Positions 35,794 through 45,109 are shown, counted from the stretch's first letter. The stretch is 64,000 nucleotides of DNA from Aliivibrio wodanis (GCA_000953695.1 LN554846.1:1364001-1428000); one strand, 5' to 3'. Notes: generated from the letters alone by a model not told the origin. Translations and numbers: made by a program.

Positions 35794-36764
35794 TGACTTA
35801 CATTACTAAGCGAGAACTGACGGTTCAAGAATATAGCTGGGCTGTGCAGACCGTTGACAATATGGATGCAGGTGTTGTTGTTGTCGATCTTGAGAATAAA
35901 GTATGCGCATGGAACCACTTTATGCAGGCATACAGTGGCGTTAATATTGATCAAGCATTAGGAAAATCATTGTTTGAGTTATTTCCTACCGCACCACAAT
36001 CATGGTTAACCGCGAAAATTAATTTAACTCGTCATTTAAGTTCTAATGGTTTTTCAAATTGGGAAGAGCGACCACTAGTATTCCCATTTCAAAACTTCAC
36101 ACCAGTCTCTGATGGTGTAGCAAGCATGTACCAAAATCTAGTATTTTCTCCTATGTTAGATAAATCTGGTGATGTGAGCCACGTTTGTATTATGGTTCAT
36201 GATGTCTCAGAAATGGCAAAAAATCAGCTGCATTTACGTGAAACTAGTCATAACTTATCTAAACTTAATCAATTTGATGAATTAACAGGTTTATATAACA
36301 AAAGTCAACTTATCAACATGTTGGGCGATGAATTTCATAAGAATAACACCTCTGAACAAGTCTCTACATTGGTTTTATTAGACATTGATGGTCTGTCAGG
36401 AATCAATGAAAATTATGGCCGAGTGATTGGTGATGAGTTTGTTAAATTAACAGCAAGTACCTTGCATAAAACAGCGCGTAGAAGTGATTTTACTGGTCGT
36501 TACAGTAATGAAATCTTTGCGGCTATTTTACCTGAAACATCTGCTGACCAAGCTATGTTTTTTACTGAACGTTTACGTAAGCGAATAGAAACTAAAACTA
36601 TCAATTGCAATGATATAGAGAAGAATTACACTATCAGCTTATCTGTAAGTCAATTTAACCCTGCGATGTCAAGTTATCAGCAGTGGATAGCTACAGCTGA
36701 AAAAGCGTTAAACGATGCGAAAAATAAAGGTAAAAATCAGACGGTTGTCTTTGGTTTAAAGTAA
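35793..36764 (+). CDS. PAS-GGDEF protein with degenerate active site
   Basis: 323-residue cytoplasmic protein: PAS domain at about 15-140 (VDNMDAGVVVVDLENKVCAW), linker, then a GGDEF domain at about 160-320 (FDELTGLYNKSQL at its start). The signature position reads GRYSNEIFA instead of RYGGDEF, so the GG and D residues are lost. A diguanylate cyclase activity is unlikely; it may serve as a GTP/cyclic-di-GMP sensor or as a pure dimerisation partner. It is translationally coupled to the receiver-CheC-like protein and followed by a terminator. The two probably act together. Confidence 0.83.
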   Translation: MTYITKRELTVQEYSWAVQTVDNMDAGVVVVDLENKVCAWNHFMQAYSGVNIDQALGKSLFELFPTAPQSWLTAKINLTRHLSSNGFSNWEERPLVFPFQNFTPVSDGVASMYQNLVFSPMLDKSGDVSHVCIMVHDVSEMAKNQLHLRETSHNLSKLNQFDELTGLYNKSQLINMLGDEFHKNNTSEQVSTLVLLDIDGLSGINENYGRVIGDEFVKLTASTLHKTARRSDFTGRYSNEIFAAILPETSADQAMFFTERLRKRIETKTINCNDIEKNYTISLSVSQFNPAMSSYQQWIATAEKALNDAKNKGKNQTVVFGLK

Positions 36765-36785
36765 TAGTATCAATAGTAATCTAAG

Positions 36786-36834
36786 AAATGGCGAATACGG
36801 TGCTTACTTGAGTGATCGTACTTGCCATTTTTTT
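36786..36834 (+). terminator. Terminator after the PAS-GGDEF gene
   Basis: AAATGGCGAATACG pairs imperfectly with CGTACTTGCCATTT and is followed by TTTT; the outer seven pairs AAATGGC/GCCATTT are perfect. Confidence 0.78.
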
Positions 36835-36978
36835 GCTAAGTAATTTTGAATTGAATAGATTACATTGAATTTAGAGATGGATCGAAGTAGCTAAAATGTA
36901 ACGACTGAATTGGTAAAGAATATTATTTTAACGTGCAATGATAACCAGTGAGATTAATTATAAATAGGCTAGGTTTCT

Positions 36979-37833
36979 ATGAAAAACTCTACGTTATCGA
37001 CATTGGTCGCTATAGGACTATTATCCCCAATAGCATTAGCATTTGACGAACCTAATACTGCTTCAATACCTCTAACTTTGGCAAATAATTATCAAAGTGA
37101 ATTAGATATTAATTTATATTGGTTAAGTGAAAAGCTTGATGGCATACGAGCTTATTGGACAGGTTCAGAGCTACTTACTCGAAAAGGGCATAAAATATAT
37201 GCACCAAAGTGGTTTACTGATCCGCTCCCTACGGATGCGATTGATGGTGAATTATGGGCGGGAAGAGGTGGGTTTCAAAAAGTAGCTAGAACGGTATTGG
37301 ATTTTAAACCGGATGAAGAGGCATGGCGTGATATTCGTTTTATGATGTTTGATTTACCACGCTCGGCAGGAATGTTCCCAAAACGATATGATGAATTATC
37401 AGCAATGGAAAAATCCTTTAAAGTACCACATTTAAAGCTTGTCGTGCATCACCCCGTAAACTCTGAAGAACAACTTTTTAATATATTGGATGATATTTCT
37501 GCTCGTAACGGCGAAGGTGTGATGCTACGAAAATTAGATACGATTTATCGCCCTGGCCGTAGTGATGATTTAATTAAAGTCAAAAAACATGATGACGACG
37601 AAGCAATAATTGTAGGGTATACCGATGGGAAAGGTAAGTATAAAGGAATGGTCGGAGCCTTTATATTACGAATGCCTAATGGAAAAGAGTTCAAAATCGG
37701 TAGTGGACTAAGTGATGCAGTAAGAGCAAATCCACCAGAGATAGGCACGCAGATAACATATCGCTATAATGGATATACTGATAATGGGATCCCCAAATTT
37801 GCTCGTTATCTTGCGGTTCGCGAAGGTTATTAA
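36979..37833 (+). CDS. Secreted ATP-dependent DNA ligase (Lig E type)
   Basis: 284 residues with an N-terminal signal peptide (MKNSTLSTLVAIGLLSPIALA), so it is predicted to work in the periplasm. Nucleotidyltransferase motif I is EKLDGIRAYW with the AMP-accepting Lys52. Others seen: DGELW (motif III region), FMMFDLPRS, NGEGVMLRKL (motif IV) and LIKVKKHDD (motif V). A short OB-fold domain follows from about residue 200. There is no extra DNA-binding domain, matching Lig E. The role is unproven; links to DNA uptake or extracellular DNA have been proposed for the family. It stands alone after a terminator. Confidence 0.9.
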   Translation: MKNSTLSTLVAIGLLSPIALAFDEPNTASIPLTLANNYQSELDINLYWLSEKLDGIRAYWTGSELLTRKGHKIYAPKWFTDPLPTDAIDGELWAGRGGFQKVARTVLDFKPDEEAWRDIRFMMFDLPRSAGMFPKRYDELSAMEKSFKVPHLKLVVHHPVNSEEQLFNILDDISARNGEGVMLRKLDTIYRPGRSDDLIKVKKHDDDEAIIVGYTDGKGKYKGMVGAFILRMPNGKEFKIGSGLSDAVRANPPEIGTQITYRYNGYTDNGIPKFARYLAVREGY

Positions 37834-37931
37834 TACAGATTACTTAAAGAGAGCAATGGAGCTTATATTTAGCATAAACTCCAAATTACATAGTTTGATT
37901 AAATAGTTCGATTATTCACAAGTGCTTGAGC

Positions 37932-38945
37932 TTAGATCTTATAACTTACAGCTTTAACGCTGTCTCGAACCATTAATGTCGGTTCTAGCTGTATCACATG
38001 ATTTGTTTGTGATTTGGTTTGGATTTTTTCCAACAATGAATCAACGGCTTGCTGTCCTAATCGATGTTTTGGCTGGTGGATAGTGGTTAACGATGGCGTA
38101 ATGTATTTGGCCATCTTGATATCATCATAACCTACGATAGAAAGATCATTTGGAACTGAAATTCCTTTCTTACTCGCGCAATTGATCACACCCATTGCCA
38201 TCATGTCATTTGATACAAACAGAGCGGTAGGTAATTTACCTCTGCCATGAAGCTCATTAAATGCAGTTTCGCCACCTTCGCATTCAAAGTCACCAGAGGC
38301 GATCCACTGTTTATTAATCTCTAATCCTGACTCTTCCATCGCTTGCACAAAACCACTTAAACGTTGCTGCGCTTGCAGTTTGTTCAGAGGGCCCGTTAAA
38401 CAACCAATTTCAGTATGACCTTGTTCAATTAGATGTTTTGTTGCTAAGTAACCGCCGTGGTGGGAGTTATCTTGGATTTTATCGCTTGGAAAATCAATCA
38501 AGCCCCAGTCCATTACAACCGTTGGGACGGCTTGGTAGCGAGAAAATAGTTCAAGCACTTGGTTTTCAATTTCGGTACACATCAGCAATAAGCCATCAAC
38601 GCGCTTTTGCAGTAGGGTATCTAAACTTGAATGGACACGTTTTGCATCGCCTTCGGTATTGCATAAAATTAGGTTGTAACCCATTTCATAACAACGTCGT
38701 TCAACGCCTTTTACTACTTCGCCAAAAAAGGGATTGGTAGAGGTAGTAACTAGCATGCCAAAGGTTTTCGTGTGGTTGACTTTTAAGCTACGAGCGAGCG
38801 CAGAGGGCGCATAATTAAGCTCAGATACCGCGGTCATTACACGCTCAGAAATATCATCACTGACAAAGCGTGTTTTATTTAGGACATGACTCACCGTAGA
38901 GGTAGAGACACTCGCATGTTTGGCTACATCTTTGATTGTTGCCAT
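37932..38945 (-). CDS. rbsR: Ribose operon repressor, LacI family
   Basis: 337-residue LacI/GalR-family repressor. The helix-turn-helix is at the N-terminus (MATIKDVAKHASVSTSTVSH) with the hinge helix ALARSLKVN. The periplasmic-binding-protein-like effector domain follows (FGMLVTTSTNPFFGEVVKG, and FVSNDMMAMG). It ends the rbsDACBKR gene order, identical to E. coli, so ribose is the expected inducer. Its likely operator is the palindrome at 44147-44174 upstream of rbsD. It lies 75 bases downstream of rbsK and is probably read with the operon. Confidence 0.94.
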   Translation of the reverse strand: MATIKDVAKHASVSTSTVSHVLNKTRFVSDDISERVMTAVSELNYAPSALARSLKVNHTKTFGMLVTTSTNPFFGEVVKGVERRCYEMGYNLILCNTEGDAKRVHSSLDTLLQKRVDGLLLMCTEIENQVLELFSRYQAVPTVVMDWGLIDFPSDKIQDNSHHGGYLATKHLIEQGHTEIGCLTGPLNKLQAQQRLSGFVQAMEESGLEINKQWIASGDFECEGGETAFNELHGRGKLPTALFVSNDMMAMGVINCASKKGISVPNDLSIVGYDDIKMAKYITPSLTTIHQPKHRLGQQAVDSLLEKIQTKSQTNHVIQLEPTLMVRDSVKAVSYKI

Positions 38946-39020
38946 AAATTCAATCCTTTGTTTGTGTCTTTATGAGTAAATTACCAAGGTATTTAGCTCA
39001 TAAAGACATGAAAGTCGGTA

Positions 39021-39938
39021 TTAGTGCTCTAGTAAAAAACGTTCGACTTCTGTAATAGAAGGAATAGAGGTTTGAGCACCCATTCGAGTTACTGATATTG
39101 CCGCCGCAGCATGAGCAAATTTAATCGCATCATCCAATTTACGGCCAGATTGTAAGCCTGTTAAGAACGCACCGTTAAAGGTATCACCGGCGCCTGTTGT
39201 GTCGGTTGCTTGAACTCTAAAGCCTTCAACTTGACGGCCTTTGCCATCTTGGCTAATCCACACGCCTTTGCTACCCAGAGTGATCATCACGATTTCAATG
39301 CCTTTTGCATGAAGTGCGTCAGCAGCCTGCTGAGCGCTTGCCATGTCTGTCACTTCAATGCCCGTTAGCAATTCAGCTTCTGTTTCATTCGGCGTAATCA
39401 TATCAACAAGTTGTAATAAGTCATCACTTAATTGGTGAGCAGGAGCAGGGTTTAGAACGACTTTAGTGCCTGCTGCTTTTGCAATTTGAGCTGCTTTTTC
39501 GATGGTTTCAATCGGTGTCTCAAGCTGCATTAACAAGGTATCAGCCGCTTCAATTAATCCGTGATGAGGCGCAATGCGTTCCGCGGTTAAGCATGCATTT
39601 GCTTCAGCAGAAATACAGATGCTGTTTTCACCGGTTGCTGCAACTTGGATCATCGCAATGCCGGTTGGTGTGTTTTCTTCAATCATCACACCTTCAGTAT
39701 TAATACCATCGAACTTAAATGCTTCAATCATTTGGTGACCAAAGCTGTCGTCACCTACGCTTGCAATAAAAGCAATATCAGCGCCTAAACGTGCCGCAGC
39801 AACAGCTTGGTTTGCGCCTTTTCCGCCAGGAATAACGGAATAACTGTGACCGTGTAACGTCTCGCCTGGACGTGGGAAAGAAGCAACTTGAAGAACGTGG
39901 TCTGCGTTTACGCTACCTAAAACAACTAATTTATTCAT
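39021..39938 (-). CDS. rbsK: Ribokinase
   Basis: PfkB-family sugar kinase of 305 residues that phosphorylates D-ribose to ribose 5-phosphate in the cytoplasm. Seen: the N-terminal VVLGSVNADHVLQV, signature 1 GGKGANQAVAAARLGA (about 39-54), and the catalytic signature 2 DTTGAGDTFNGAFLTGL (about 247-263) with the DTxGAGD anion hole and the base aspartate. It is leftward between rbsB and rbsR. A 205-bp gap containing a hairpin (40075-40115) separates it from rbsB, likely adjusting its level relative to the abundant binding protein. Confidence 0.95.
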   Translation of the reverse strand: MNKLVVLGSVNADHVLQVASFPRPGETLHGHSYSVIPGGKGANQAVAAARLGADIAFIASVGDDSFGHQMIEAFKFDGINTEGVMIEENTPTGIAMIQVAATGENSICISAEANACLTAERIAPHHGLIEAADTLLMQLETPIETIEKAAQIAKAAGTKVVLNPAPAHQLSDDLLQLVDMITPNETEAELLTGIEVTDMASAQQAADALHAKGIEIVMITLGSKGVWISQDGKGRQVEGFRVQATDTTGAGDTFNGAFLTGLQSGRKLDDAIKFAHAAAAISVTRMGAQTSIPSITEVERFLLEH

Positions 39939-40074
39939 AATGCGCCTTTGTTTCTTATCTGGAAATGACCTTGAAGTTATCGGTCTTAAAACATATGGGT
40001 AAATGGGTGGCTAACTTATGTATAGTTTCATTCATTTAACGATATGTTTTCGTATTTCTATGTTGGAGAAGAGT

Positions 40075-40115
40075 AGAGCATCAGTGCAATTTAGTTGTGA
40101 GCGCACCAATGCTCT
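40075..40115 (-). other. Intercistronic hairpin between rbsB and rbsK
   Basis: AGAGCAT (40075-40081) pairs with ATGCTCT (40109-40115), with additional inner pairing near GTGC/GCGC. No T run follows in the leftward direction, so it is more likely to stabilise the rbsB mRNA 3' end or mark a processing point than to terminate. Confidence 0.5.
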
Positions 40116-40143
40116 ATTTTTACTTACTAAGCTATTTATTCAA

Positions 40144-41022
40144 TTACTTAGCGATAACTTTTAGATCAACAGGAATGTATTTTTCTACTGTTTCACCTTT
40201 TAGTACTTTAACGGCAGTTTCAACACCAAGAGCACCAATTAGGTCTGGTTGTTGTGCGATAGTTGCGCCAAGTAGACCACGATTAACCGCTGCAATACCA
40301 TCTTCTGTGCCATCAAAACCGACGATTAATACGTCTTTACCTGATGCTTGAACTGCACGTAGAGCACCTAACGCCATTTCATCATTTTGAGCAAATACCG
40401 CTTGAACATCAGGGTTTGCTGCAATCATGTTTTCCATTACGTTAAGACCTTTAGTACGGTCAAAATCAGCTGGTTGGCTACCTAGTAGTTCAAGACCACC
40501 GCTGTTTACTGTTTTCATGAAACCTTCACCACGCTCACGCGCAGCTGATGTCCCTGCAATACCTTCAAGTTGGATAACGCGCGCTTTTTCGCCCACTTTT
40601 TCCATGATGTATTTACCCGCCATTTCACCACCGGCAACGTTATCTGATGCAATGTGACTTACAACATCACCACGGCTTGCACCACGGTCAAGAGTTAATA
40701 CTGGGATGCCAGAACGGTTAGCCATACGAATCGCATTTGAAACCGCATCAGAATCTGTTGGGTTAATTAGGATTGCTTTTACGCCACGAACCGTAAGATC
40801 TTCAATGTTTGAAAGCTCTTTACTCGGATCATTTTGAGAATCCAGAACAATCAGTTTGTAGCCTAGGTCTTTTGCTTTTGCTTCAGCACCTTCTTTCATG
40901 GTCACAAAAAATGGGTTGTTCAACGTAGAAACGACCATTGCCATTGTGTCTTGAGCCGCAGCTGTCGATGTGAAAGAAGCAGAAAGTAGGGCTGCAGAGA
41001 TTAGGGTTGCTAACTTTTTCAT
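40144..41022 (-). CDS. rbsB: D-ribose periplasmic binding protein
   Basis: 292-residue substrate-binding protein of the ribose ABC importer. ATG 41022 is the start, with AAGGAA seven bases upstream; a longer frame up to 41064 lacks a ribosome site. A signal peptide ([17 protein letters not shown], cleavage after TAAAQ) precedes the type I periplasmic-binding fold ([49 protein letters not shown]). It delivers ribose to RbsC/RbsA; in many vibrios the protein also feeds chemoreceptors. It lies between rbsC and rbsK. Confidence 0.95.
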   Translation of the reverse strand: MKKLATLISAALLSASFTSTAAAQDTMAMVVSTLNNPFFVTMKEGAEAKAKDLGYKLIVLDSQNDPSKELSNIEDLTVRGVKAILINPTDSDAVSNAIRMANRSGIPVLTLDRGASRGDVVSHIASDNVAGGEMAGKYIMEKVGEKARVIQLEGIAGTSAARERGEGFMKTVNSGGLELLGSQPADFDRTKGLNVMENMIAANPDVQAVFAQNDEMALGALRAVQASGKDVLIVGFDGTEDGIAAVNRGLLGATIAQQPDLIGALGVETAVKVLKGETVEKYIPVDLKVIAK

Positions 41023-41164
41023 TCTATATTCCTTGTAGAGTGTAGGGCGGCACAAATCAAACATGGTACGTCTGGTTGTGCCGATTTCTTGTTTTAAATA
41101 GCAAACGAATTTATAGGGGTGACTCTTATTCGTATAAATTATTAAGTGTTATAAATAATGGGTA

Positions 41165-42151
41165 TTACTTGTTTTTGTTGTCTACTAATACTGCCAGTAG
41201 GATAACCACCGCTTTGGCGATCATTTGGTAGTAAGAAGAAACATCTAATAAGTTCAGTGCGTTGTTTAAGAAGCCGATAATCAGAGCACCAACGAGTGTA
41301 CCCATGATGCGACCTTTACCGCCCGCTAGACTGGTACCGCCAAGCACTACCGCTGCGATAGCATCTAGCTCATAACCCATACCAGCAGTAGGCTGAGCAG
41401 AAGAAAGACGAGAAGTAACGATTAATCCAGCCAATGCCGCAAGTAGACCACAGATAGCATAAACACCGATTTTAACGCGATCGACATTGATACCAGATAA
41501 GCGTGTTGCAGATTCATTGCCACCTAGTGCGTAAACATAACGACCAAAGCGTGTGTGATTTAGTAAGTACCATACCGATGCAAATACAATAACCATTAAC
41601 CAGATTGGAACAGGGATGCCAAGTGCGTAACCTGTACCAAGCCATGAGAAGTTATCAGCAACATCAGTAAAGCCTGTTGAGATAGGGCGACCTTCGGTGT
41701 AAACCATTGTCACACCACGTAATAACGTCATTGTTACTAGGGTTGCGATAAAGGCTTGAACCTTACCTTTAGCGATAATAATACCGCTTATTGCACCCAG
41801 TGCAGCACCTGCAAGTAGCGCAGTAGGAACCGCAATCATTACCGGAATTTCAAGACCAATCATGGTGGCAGCAAAGGCACCACATAAGGCTAATACAGAG
41901 CCCACACTTAAGTCAATTCCGGCCGTTAAAATAACTAAAGTCATACCTACCGCGATGATCGCGTTAACCGAGGTTTGGCGTAAAATGTTTAAGATATTGT
42001 CGACAGTAAAAAAGTTTTCGTTTAAAAATGACACCACGACAATTAACAACAATAGCGCGATTAACGATTTTTGTTCAATCAGCCATTCTTTAGAGAACAT
42101 GCCGCCTTTCTTTTTTTGCGTTTCAGATGAAGTCATTGATTTAGTGCTCAT
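41165..42151 (-). CDS. rbsC: Ribose ABC transporter permease
   Basis: Inner-membrane permease of 328 residues with 8-10 hydrophobic segments. Motifs: [20 protein letters not shown] (about 67-86), the coupling region, and [21 protein letters not shown] (about 263-283), typical of RbsC-type carbohydrate permeases (BPD_transp_2). The start overlaps the end of rbsA by 4 bases (ATGA), so the two are translationally coupled. It forms the importer with RbsA and RbsB. Confidence 0.95.
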   Translation of the reverse strand: MSTKSMTSSETQKKKGGMFSKEWLIEQKSLIALLLLIVVVSFLNENFFTVDNILNILRQTSVNAIIAVGMTLVILTAGIDLSVGSVLALCGAFAATMIGLEIPVMIAVPTALLAGAALGAISGIIIAKGKVQAFIATLVTMTLLRGVTMVYTEGRPISTGFTDVADNFSWLGTGYALGIPVPIWLMVIVFASVWYLLNHTRFGRYVYALGGNESATRLSGINVDRVKIGVYAICGLLAALAGLIVTSRLSSAQPTAGMGYELDAIAAVVLGGTSLAGGKGRIMGTLVGALIIGFLNNALNLLDVSSYYQMIAKAVVILLAVLVDNKNK

Positions 42152-43662
42152 GCTATTACCTCGACGTTTTGCTCAACAGTTTTACCTACTGCACAAGCCA
42201 ATAATTTTTCTTGATCGGCATCTTTTGCCATGAATTCGCCACTGATACGGCCTTCATGCATAACCAAGATGCGGTCACTCATTCCTAATACTTCTGGCAT
42301 TTCTGATGAGACTAAAATAATGCTCATGCCTTCGGCTTTAAATTGGTTTATTAATTGGTAGATTTCTTTTTTCGCACCAACATCAACGCCACGAGTAGGC
42401 TCATCTAAAATCAAGACTTTAGGGCGAGTCATTAAGCCTTTAGCTATCGCTACTTTTTGTTGATTACCGCCAGACAAGTTACCGATAATTTGGTCGCGAG
42501 TCGGGGTCTTAATGTTGAATAAGCGAATAAAATCTTCTACTGCAGTGACTTCTGCATAATGATCAATCTGAACGCCTTTTGATAACTGATCTAGCGAGCA
42601 TAAAGACATGTTCTCTTTCACGGATAAACCAAGTACTAGGCCATCACCTTTACGGTCTTCAGAGATATAAGCGATGCCATTTGCTAAACCATCACGAGGA
42701 GAAATAGGGTTAATCATCTTATCGTTTAGTTTAATCGCGCCACACGTCATTGGTGCTGCACCGTAGATAATTTTCATTAACTCAGTACGACCTGCACCCA
42801 TCAAACCTGATACGCCAAGGATCTCGCCGCGATCTAATGAGAAGCTAACATTATGAACACCAGGCCCTGAAACATCGAACAGCTCTAATGATTTTTCATT
42901 GTGTTGAACGTCAATGCGAGGGTATTGCTCATCTAAACGACGGCCAACCATCATTTCAATTAGGATATCTTCATTAATCTCTGCAACCACACGTTCGCCA
43001 ATGAATTTCCCATCACGAAGGATAGTAATGTCATCACAGATCTCGAAGATCTCTTTTAGACGGTGCGAGATATAAACAATGCCGCAGCCTTCATCGCGAA
43101 GCTCATTAATCACTTTAAATAGAGATTCAGTTTCAGTGTCTGTTAGTGCATCTGTTGGCTCATCCATGATGATAACTTTAGATTTGAACGACAGAGCTTT
43201 GGCAATCTCAACCATTTGCTGTTCACCTAAACTCAGTTCACCTAATAGTTGGCGAGAGTGGTGTTTTACATTCAAACGTTTAAGTAGGGCATCAGCATCA
43301 CTGTACATTTCAGCCCATTTGATGCCACCAAAGGCATTGGTTTTCTCACGGCCTAAAAAGATGTTTTCAGCAATGGTCAGTTCAGGAATAAGGTTCAGCT
43401 CTTGGTGAATAATACTGATACCAGATTCTTGAGAGTGCTTAGGGCCATTAAAGTTAACCGCTTTGCCTTCGTAACGAATTTCACCTGCATCCATTGCGTA
43501 GATGCCAGTTAATGACTTCATTAATGTTGATTTACCCGCGCCATTTTCGCCCATTAAGGCCATAACTTTGCCGGGATAGACATTAAGACAAGCGCCATCC
43601 AGTGCTTTTACACCGGGGAAGGCTTTCTCAATGCCGTTTAATTCTAAGATAGCTTGAGTCAT
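42148..43662 (-). CDS. rbsA: Ribose ABC transporter ATP-binding protein
   Basis: 504-residue ATPase with two fused nucleotide-binding domains. Domain 1: Walker [10 protein letters not shown] (about 38-46), signature [15 protein letters not shown], Walker [12 protein letters not shown]. Domain 2: degenerate first motif GLMGAGRTE (about 289-297), signature [15 protein letters not shown], Walker [15 protein letters not shown]. This asymmetry is normal for RbsA/MglA. It powers ribose import at the cytoplasmic face. Twelve bases separate it from rbsD, and its end overlaps rbsC. Confidence 0.95.
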   Translation of the reverse strand: MTQAILELNGIEKAFPGVKALDGACLNVYPGKVMALMGENGAGKSTLMKSLTGIYAMDAGEIRYEGKAVNFNGPKHSQESGISIIHQELNLIPELTIAENIFLGREKTNAFGGIKWAEMYSDADALLKRLNVKHHSRQLLGELSLGEQQMVEIAKALSFKSKVIIMDEPTDALTDTETESLFKVINELRDEGCGIVYISHRLKEIFEICDDITILRDGKFIGERVVAEINEDILIEMMVGRRLDEQYPRIDVQHNEKSLELFDVSGPGVHNVSFSLDRGEILGVSGLMGAGRTELMKIIYGAAPMTCGAIKLNDKMINPISPRDGLANGIAYISEDRKGDGLVLGLSVKENMSLCSLDQLSKGVQIDHYAEVTAVEDFIRLFNIKTPTRDQIIGNLSGGNQQKVAIAKGLMTRPKVLILDEPTRGVDVGAKKEIYQLINQFKAEGMSIILVSSEMPEVLGMSDRILVMHEGRISGEFMAKDADQEKLLACAVGKTVEQNVEVIA

Positions 43663-43674
43663 AACGTGTCCTAT

Positions 43675-44094
43675 TTAAAATACAACGCCAGATTGGAAAA
43701 TCACGTTAGCGTAAGGAGTGCATTCACCAGTACGAACGACGGCTTTACTTTGTTGTGTGTGCACTTTAAATGCTTCGTGAGGCACATAAGAAACGGTAAT
43801 TGATTTTCCACATAGTGCTTCTTCAGCAGCAATAAGCGTCATTAGCTCATCGTGCAGTTGTGGGCTAACGGTTTTGAATTCTTCAGCAACGATAGCGCCT
43901 TCAATTTGCATTTCAGACAGTGTCGCTTTTACGGTATCAATAAAGGTTGGTATTCCCTGAACTACGGCTAAATCGATGCGTTGTGATTCTTCAAAAATCG
44001 GCAGACCAGCATCGCAAATGGTGACTTCATCAGTATGGCCAAGAGTGGCGATTACATACGATAATTCTGCGTTTAGTAGTGTATTTTTCTTCAT
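43675..44094 (-). CDS. rbsD: D-ribose pyranase
   Basis: 139-residue cytoplasmic enzyme that interconverts beta-pyranose and beta-furanose ribose so that ribokinase has its substrate. The N-terminus MKKNTLLNAELSYVIATLGH and the central VTICDAGLPIFEE are typical of RbsD/FucU. It ends with TPYANVIFQSGVVF containing the catalytic-type Tyr/Asn region. It is the first gene of the rbs operon. The operator palindrome lies about 55 bases upstream. Confidence 0.95.
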   Translation of the reverse strand: MKKNTLLNAELSYVIATLGHTDEVTICDAGLPIFEESQRIDLAVVQGIPTFIDTVKATLSEMQIEGAIVAEEFKTVSPQLHDELMTLIAAEEALCGKSITVSYVPHEAFKVHTQQSKAVVRTGECTPYANVIFQSGVVF

Positions 44095-44146
44095 GAGAAT
44101 ACCTTTAGTTAATTAATAATGAACACATACTGCTTGTTTAATGCTC

Positions 44147-44174
44147 ATCGAAACGTTTGCGTAAACGTTTCGAT
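44147..44174. promoter_or_regulatory. RbsR operator (LacI-type palindrome)
   Basis: A perfect 28-bp palindrome, ATCGAAACGTTT - GCGT - AAACGTTTCGAT, centred about 66 bases upstream of rbsD. The half-site CGAAACGTTT matches the E. coli rbs operator type. It should mediate repression by RbsR in the absence of ribose. A TGTGATCAC sequence at about 44223 is only a weak CRP candidate. Confidence 0.75.
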
Positions 44175-44334
44175 GGTGAATTTAGAGCAAGAAATGGCAC
44201 TTTGCACCCAAGAATGTAACTAAGTGTGATCACGCGCAGAAATCTAATTGATGAAATACTAAATAAGAGATCTTGGTCAAATTTTGGTGGATGGATTAAA
44301 GGTAAAAGACAGGAGAAAGAAAGGTTACTCTAAA

Positions 44335-44389
44335 TTGCTCTATTTTAAATCTCATGTATACTCATAATTAAAGGGGTACTATGTACCCC
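44335..44389 (+). promoter_or_regulatory. Promoter and palindromic operator of the HigBA-like locus
   Basis: A -35-like TTGCTC (44335-44340), 16-base spacer and -10 TATACT (44357-44362) are followed by the perfect palindrome GGGGTAC-TAT-GTACCCC (44373-44389). The palindrome would overlap the transcription start, which suits autorepression by an Xre-type antitoxin. Confidence 0.55.
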
Positions 44390-44415
44390 ACCCTGCTATC
44401 AATGAGGATAGAGTT

Positions 44416-44754
44416 ATTAGTCATGCAATTGAGTTTATTGAAACCCCGTTGTTTGAAGGACAGCGTAAAGCTTTAATCACGGATGAAGAATTTAGGAACC
44501 TTCAGTCAGATATAATTAAAAAACCAGAAATAGGGAGTTTGATTGTAGGGACTGGAGGGTTAAGAAAAGTAAGGCTTGGTGGCTCTAATGTAGGTAAGAG
44601 TGGTGGGCATAGAGTTATCTATCTTTTGGTTTTACCTGATATTGTATATTTGATAACAATGTATAAGAAAGGTCAAAAGGACTCTTTAAACCAAGCCGAA
44701 AAGAATCAAATGAAGAAGCTAGTTTCTATATTGAAAAATGAGGTACAACCATGA
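44416..44754 (+). CDS. HigB/RelE-like toxin, no standard start codon
   Basis: Predicted ribosome-dependent mRNA interferase of the RelE/HigB2 superfamily. The conserved-looking protein begins ISHAIEFIETPLFEGQRKAL and continues with GSLIVGTGGLRKVRLGG and GGHRVIYLLVLPDIVYLITM, matching HigB2-type toxins, about 112 residues. The codon in the start position is ATT (44416), with GAGG eight bases upstream; the only usual start in frame is TTG 44449, which lacks a ribosome site and would cut off about 11 residues. So it may use a rare ATT start or be weakened by mutation. It is upstream of and overlaps the antitoxin frame (ATGA), the toxin-first order of higBA. Confidence 0.7.
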   Translation: MSHAIEFIETPLFEGQRKALITDEEFRNLQSDIIKKPEIGSLIVGTGGLRKVRLGGSNVGKSGGHRVIYLLVLPDIVYLITMYKKGQKDSLNQAEKNQMKKLVSILKNEVQP

Positions 44755-45037
44755 GCAGTATTGCAGATGACATCATCAAATCACTAGAGCAAGCGGTTGA
44801 AATAAAAAAGGAAATTTAGAAGGTAACGTTACTCGTTATGAAATTGCCGATGTAAAGGCCATCCGAGAACAGCTGCATGTAACGCAGAAAGAGTTGGCAA
44901 TGGCAATTGATGTCAGTGTTGATACAGTGAAAAGTTGGGAACAAGGAAGACGTAACCCAACAGGTTTAGCCAGCAAGGTTCTTAACTTATTAAGTAAAGA
45001 GCCAGAATTGTATTCTAAATTTTCAGGTCAAGTATAG
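44751..45037 (+). pseudogene. HigA-like Xre antitoxin split at A_AAA_AAG (frameshifted)
   Basis: From ATG 44751 (overlapping the toxin stop) the frame reads MSSIADDIIKSLEQAVEIKKEI and stops at TAG 44817-44819. A -1 shift at the heptamer A AAA AAG (44804-44810) continues GNLEGNVTRYEIADVKAI and then a complete Xre helix-turn-helix (LHVTQKELAMAIDVSVDTV, KSWEQGRRNPTG) to TAG 45035-45037. The joined protein is about 95 residues, the normal HigA length. The heptamer is the same slippery sequence used by E. coli dnaX, in the right phase. Either one A has been lost from a run (pseudogene) or the antitoxin is made by frameshifting or RNA polymerase slippage. Confidence 0.7.
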
Positions 45038-45109
45038 AGTCTGAATAACGCGGGCAATACTCAGTTTTAGCCGTCAGCATCTTACTGACGGCTAAATTAT
45101 CACGAGCAA

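Noticed and set aside
44220-44240. CRP site upstream of rbsD (TGTGATCACGC)
   Set aside because: Only one half-site fits TGTGA-N6-TCACA; the other half does not match, so it is not listed as a feature although cAMP control of rbs would be reasonable.
44449-44754. Toxin start at TTG 44449
   Set aside because: No ribosome site, and the conserved-looking first strand (HAIEFIETPLF) would be lost; ATT 44416 is better placed behind GAGG.
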